Below are positions 51,905 through 55,327 of a stretch of DNA of 55,327 nt, piece by piece. The stretch is taken from contig JACPUV010000019.1 in NCBI GenBank assembly GCA_016192105.1, positions 1 to 55,327 of the forward strand. Direction: 5' to 3'. The position numbers and the translations under genes are program-made. The notes beneath the pieces are model-generated. The model made no database searches, was not told where the DNA came from, and was given only the letters and a program-made list of their open reading frames with translations. The stretch's first letter is position 1. Each line of letters opens with the position of its first letter. Source of the DNA: Sphingobacteriales bacterium. Lineage in GTDB: Bacteria; Bacteroidota; Bacteroidia; Chitinophagales; Chitinophagaceae.

Positions 51905-54541
51905 TCAGAATTTGACGCCCTCTTTCCCTTCCCTCACTTTCAGCTCTTTGATCTTATCCAGGGCCCGGGCCACTACATCGCACATAATGGTGTACAGGGC
52001 GCCGGGTATTGCGTTTTCATAAATATGATCCAGGGCCTGGTCCTCATTGGGGATCGTAAGCACCGGAATATCCGGGTTTACTTTACGGATTCCTTCCTGC
52101 AGGAGCCCGATGATCTCATCCGCGCTGCGCCCCCGGAGGTTTTTGTCACAGCGGATGATGATCTCATCAAAATAAGCGGCCGAGATCTCTCCGAGTTCCC
52201 GGATATCCTCATCCCGCCGGTCGCCCGTACCGCTGATCACCCCCACTTTGACCGGGTAATCCAGTTTGCTGACAAAATCACAAAGCAGCCGCAGCCCATG
52301 CGGGTTATGAGCAAAATCGGCCAGCATCGTGAAATTCCTGAAATGGAAAAAGTTTAAACGCCCCGGGGTCAGGTTCTCACTCGGGATAAAGGTCAGTAGC
52401 CCCGTCCGGATATCATCAATGGTAATATCGCGGTACAGGTAGGCAGCAATCACCGCCGGAAGGCAGTTATTGATATTGTGCAGGGCTTTGGCCTCAAATG
52501 TCAGGGGAATATCCCGGGCCGGCAGTACCCGGATCTTCCAGTTGCCCTTCATAATGGTAACATACCCGTTTTCGTAAACACAGGCCAGCCCGTGTGCAGC
52601 ACAATGTTCTTTGATCCGGGGATTGTTTTCATCCATACTGAAAAGCGCGATATTGCATTTCAGGTCGTTCTTCATTTTATAGACCAGGTCATCGTCTGCA
52701 TTCAATACGGCATAGCCATGCGGGAATACGGTCTCCGGTACCACGGCTTTTACCTTCGCCATTTGTTCCACTGAATTGATCCCGCCCAGCCCGATATGAT
52801 CGGCCGCCACATTGGTGACCACGGCCACTTCACAGTTTTGAAAAGCCAGGCCCGCTTTCAGGATACCACCCCGGGCACATTCGAGTACGGCAAAATCAAC
52901 GGTTGGGTCTTTTAATACAAACTGGGAGGAAACCGGGCCGGTACAATCACCCTTCATCATGAGCTGGTTCTGGATATAGACCCCGTCACTCGTGGTATAT
53001 CCTGTTTTTTTACCGGCACTCTTGGCAATATGAGCAATCAGCCGGGTGCTGGTGGTTTTCCCGTTGGTACCGGTTACCGCAATGATCGGGATGCGGCCCG
53101 CACTGCCTTTGGGGAATAACATATCCACCACCGGTTCGGCTACATTGCGGGGCAATCCTTCGGCGGGTTCAATATGCATCCTGAATCCCGGCGCCGCATT
53201 TACTTCGAGGATGGCTCCTCCGTTTTCCGCCACGGGTGTACGCAGGTCCGTGGCCATGACATCGATTCCGCAGATATCAAGCCCAATGATCTTTGCAATC
53301 CGTTCGAACATGAAAATATTGGCGGGATGCACTTCATCGGTTACATCGGTGGACGTACCGCCGGTTGAGAGATTGGCTGTTGGCTTTAATAAAACGCGTT
53401 CGCCGGCAGCAGGGATATGCTGCAGGGTGATGTTCGCATCATCCAGCATTTTCTGCGTAAACTGGTCCACGGTGATCTGGGTCAGTACTTTTTCATGCCC
53501 GTATCCGCGCCGCGGGTCTTTGTTGACCTCATCAATCAGCCATTGGATATCGTGTACACCATCGCCCACAACCGAAGCAGGTGTTCGCAGCGCCGCGCAG
53601 ATAAATTTATAATTGATCACCAGGCAGCGGAAATCATAACCGGTGATAAAACGTTCTACGATAACGCTGCGGCTGTATTGTTTTGCCGCATCAAAAGCCC
53701 GGATAGCCTGTTCGCGGTTCGTGATATTGGTGGTATTGCCTTTGCCATGATTCCCATCAATGGGTTTTATGACCAGGGGGTAACCGAATTTATCAATGGC
53801 CGCATCCAGTCCCTCTTCACTCCTGACCACCGTTCCCCGGGGTACAGGAATCTCGGCGGCTTCGAGGAGTAGCTTGGTTTCTTCCTTGTCGCAGGCAATG
53901 TCCACCGCGATATTGGACGTGGTGGAGGCGATTGTGGCCCGGATCCTTTTCTGGTTAACACCATATCCCAGTTGCACGAGACTTTGTTTATTTAACCGGA
54001 TATAAGGAATACCGCGTTTGGCCGCTTCCTCTACGATGCAACCGGTAGAGGGACCCAGGCGGGTGTCTTCACGGATCTCCCGCATTTGCTGAATATCTGC
54101 TGAAAGATCATAGCCTGACCCGTCAATCAATGCCTGGGCAATACGTACCGCCGCTTTGGCAGCATATACACCGGCATCCTCTTCCATATAACTGAACACC
54201 ACATAATAAATCCCTTCTCTTTCTCCTTCGGGTGTACGGGTTCTTCCAAAACCCGTATCCATACCCGCGAGGGTCTGTATTTCAAGGGCAATATGCTCCA
54301 CCACATGACCCATCCAGGTGCCTTCATCCACCCGCTTGAAAAAACCACCGGGTTCCCCCACACTGCAGCGGTGTGCATAAAGACTGGGTAGTAATTGTTC
54401 CAGCCGCTCCCGGAATCCCGGGATCTTGTTCGTCGGCATATTCTCTTTTTCTTCCAGGTCCAGCTTCATCTGGATCAGTTTATTCCGGCGTACACTCCAG
54501 TAATTGGGTCCTTTCAGCACTTTGATCTCAAGTATTCTCAT
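51905..54541 (-). CDS. cphA: cyanophycin synthetase
   Basis: The 878-residue enzyme polymerises aspartate and arginine into cyanophycin using ATP. The N-terminal domain begins MRILEIKVLKGPNYWS. The ATP-grasp domain (~210-480) has VIKPIDGNHGKGNTTNI and ILEVNAAPGFRMH. The Mur-ligase-like domain (~485-878) has the P-loop VTGTNGKTTSTR and NVAADHIGLGG. Size and order match cyanobacterial CphA. The ATG at 54541 is chosen over a TTG two codons earlier. No cyanophycinase (cphB) is adjacent within the window, so the storage role is expected from the family rather than from context. Confidence 0.94.
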   Translation of the reverse strand: MRILEIKVLKGPNYWSVRRNKLIQMKLDLEEKENMPTNKIPGFRERLEQLLPSLYAHRCSVGEPGGFFKRVDEGTWMGHVVEHIALEIQTLAGMDTGFGRTRTPEGEREGIYYVVFSYMEEDAGVYAAKAAVRIAQALIDGSGYDLSADIQQMREIREDTRLGPSTGCIVEEAAKRGIPYIRLNKQSLVQLGYGVNQKRIRATIASTTSNIAVDIACDKEETKLLLEAAEIPVPRGTVVRSEEGLDAAIDKFGYPLVIKPIDGNHGKGNTTNITNREQAIRAFDAAKQYSRSVIVERFITGYDFRCLVINYKFICAALRTPASVVGDGVHDIQWLIDEVNKDPRRGYGHEKVLTQITVDQFTQKMLDDANITLQHIPAAGERVLLKPTANLSTGGTSTDVTDEVHPANIFMFERIAKIIGLDICGIDVMATDLRTPVAENGGAILEVNAAPGFRMHIEPAEGLPRNVAEPVVDMLFPKGSAGRIPIIAVTGTNGKTTSTRLIAHIAKSAGKKTGYTTSDGVYIQNQLMMKGDCTGPVSSQFVLKDPTVDFAVLECARGGILKAGLAFQNCEVAVVTNVAADHIGLGGINSVEQMAKVKAVVPETVFPHGYAVLNADDDLVYKMKNDLKCNIALFSMDENNPRIKEHCAAHGLACVYENGYVTIMKGNWKIRVLPARDIPLTFEAKALHNINNCLPAVIAAYLYRDITIDDIRTGLLTFIPSENLTPGRLNFFHFRNFTMLADFAHNPHGLRLLCDFVSKLDYPVKVGVISGTGDRRDEDIRELGEISAAYFDEIIIRCDKNLRGRSADEIIGLLQEGIRKVNPDIPVLTIPNEDQALDHIYENAIPGALYTIMCDVVARALDKIKELKVREGKEGVKF

Positions 54542-54666
54542 AAGCAAAAAGTTGAACCTTCAATATAGGTGATTTTGATTAGGTGACCAACAGGGCCGGC
54601 CATCCATCATATACACCGGCCGGCCTCCGGCCTTTTCTGTACATTTATGAACTTAAATCAATTCAT

Positions 54667-55327
54667 ATGTCTGTCAACAGCCGCCGTACATTTCTTCAGC
54701 GGGCAGGAGTGTTTTCCGCCACTGCTTTTCTTTCATCGCTGGCCAAACCGGCCTGGAGCAGGAACCTGGAATCGGCACTCGGCCAGGCAGCGGGTATTTC
54801 ACCCGAAGAACTCGCCAGTGACGAGGATTTCTGGTATTTTATCCAGCAGTCTTTTACCGTATCGCCCTCGCTGATCAACCTCAACAACGGGGGTGTATCA
54901 CCTGCGCCCAGGACAGTGCAGGAGGCCATGAAGCGGTATTATGACCTCTGTAATGAAGCGCCGAGTTATTATATGTGGCGGGTGCTTGACCAGGGCCGGG
55001 AACCGCTGCGGAGAAACCTCGCGAAGCTGGCCGGTTGCTCACCGGACGAGATTGCCATGAACCGGAATTCATCGGAAGGACTGGAGACGGTGATCTTCGG
55101 GCTGCCGTTAAAAGCCGGGGATGAAGTGGTGGCGGCCAAACAGGATTATCCCAATATGATCAATGCCTATAAGCAAAGGGAGCTACGCGAGGGCATCAGG
55201 ATGGTCTGGATTAACCTGGAATTACCAAGCGAGGACGAAAATTACCTGGTCAGTCAGTATGTAAATGCATTTACGGCTAAAACCAAAGTGGTCCATATCA
55301 CGCATATCATCAATTGGAACGGGCAGA
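54667..55327 (+). CDS. Tat-exported class V aminotransferase (5' part, cut by window end)
   Basis: The first 220 residues of a PLP aminotransferase of the cysteine desulfurase/isopenicillin N epimerase type. A twin-arginine signal peptide is clear (NSRRTFLQRAGVFSATAFLSS), so it is exported folded. LINLNNGGVSP, RRNLAKLAGCSPDEIAMNRN and SSEGLETVIFGL match the N-terminal PLP-binding half of this family. The PLP lysine lies beyond the window. It is divergent from cphA, with 125 nt between them. Confidence 0.85.
   Translation, partial: MSVNSRRTFLQRAGVFSATAFLSSLAKPAWSRNLESALGQAAGISPEELASDEDFWYFIQQSFTVSPSLINLNNGGVSPAPRTVQEAMKRYYDLCNEAPSYYMWRVLDQGREPLRRNLAKLAGCSPDEIAMNRNSSEGLETVIFGLPLKAGDEVVAAKQDYPNMINAYKQRELREGIRMVWINLELPSEDENYLVSQYVNAFTAKTKVVHITHIINWNGQ

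Overview
The window is a piece of a Bacteroidota chromosome, most likely from the Chitinophagales/Chitinophagaceae. Several signs agree: promoters with a TAnnTTTG -7 box, type IX secretion sorting domains of both type A and type B, the 2-oxoglutarate dehydrogenase gene order, DUF-type lipoproteins and the intergenic repeats. The backbone looks close to 50% GC by eye. The family assignment is an inference.

Layout. Positions 1-708 hold the end of an rRNA operon (23S 3' end, 5S, terminator), followed by a palindromic array of 7-nt repeats. From 0.85 to 22.5 kb are mostly housekeeping genes: an MFS transporter, two M14 carboxypeptidases, rpsT, sucA-sucB, an RsmB-like rRNA methyltransferase, a type IX-secreted subtilase, mnmA, ssb, an Ldh-family oxidoreductase, aspartate kinase and queA, with lipoproteins between them. 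A decayed IS200/REP-type transposase lies between aspartate kinase and queA. From 22.8 to 39.4 kb are a very large TraB/GumN protein, a fused oligopeptide-type ABC ATPase, AMP nucleosidase, an orphan HsdR-N nuclease-like protein, a broken DinB gene, an FMN reductase, glutamate dehydrogenase, a cytochrome c biogenesis set (ccmB, ccsA, ccmD), thymidine kinase and waaA. From 39.5 to 43.4 kb is a nucleotide-sugar operon (aminotransferase, UDP-HexNAc dehydrogenase, rfbC, rfbD). A gliding/T9SS type B surface protein follows and ends at a strong terminator at 46.2 kb.

The standout region is 46.25-51.7 kb, a clearly AT-rich island between that terminator and a tRNA-Gln gene. Three tightly overlapping genes encode an 837-residue protein with two GHKL ATPase modules (an N-terminal MutL/MORC/Hsp90-like one and a C-terminal histidine-kinase-like one with a candidate phospho-histidine), a complete response-regulator receiver without a DNA-binding domain, and an HNH endonuclease. 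A convergent fourth gene encodes an N6-adenine-type DNA methyltransferase. No restriction subunit, specificity subunit, helicase or integrase is present. I read it as a candidate defence or signalling-controlled restriction system that matches no named system I know; this is inference from domain content and synteny.

After the island come tRNA-Gln with its own consensus promoter, cyanophycin synthetase, and the start of a Tat-exported class V aminotransferase cut by the window end. Recurrent features are -7 boxes only 4-6 nt upstream of start codons (probable leaderless mRNAs), convergent genes overlapping at their stop codons, and a family of degenerate 7-nt tandem repeats in intergenic DNA.
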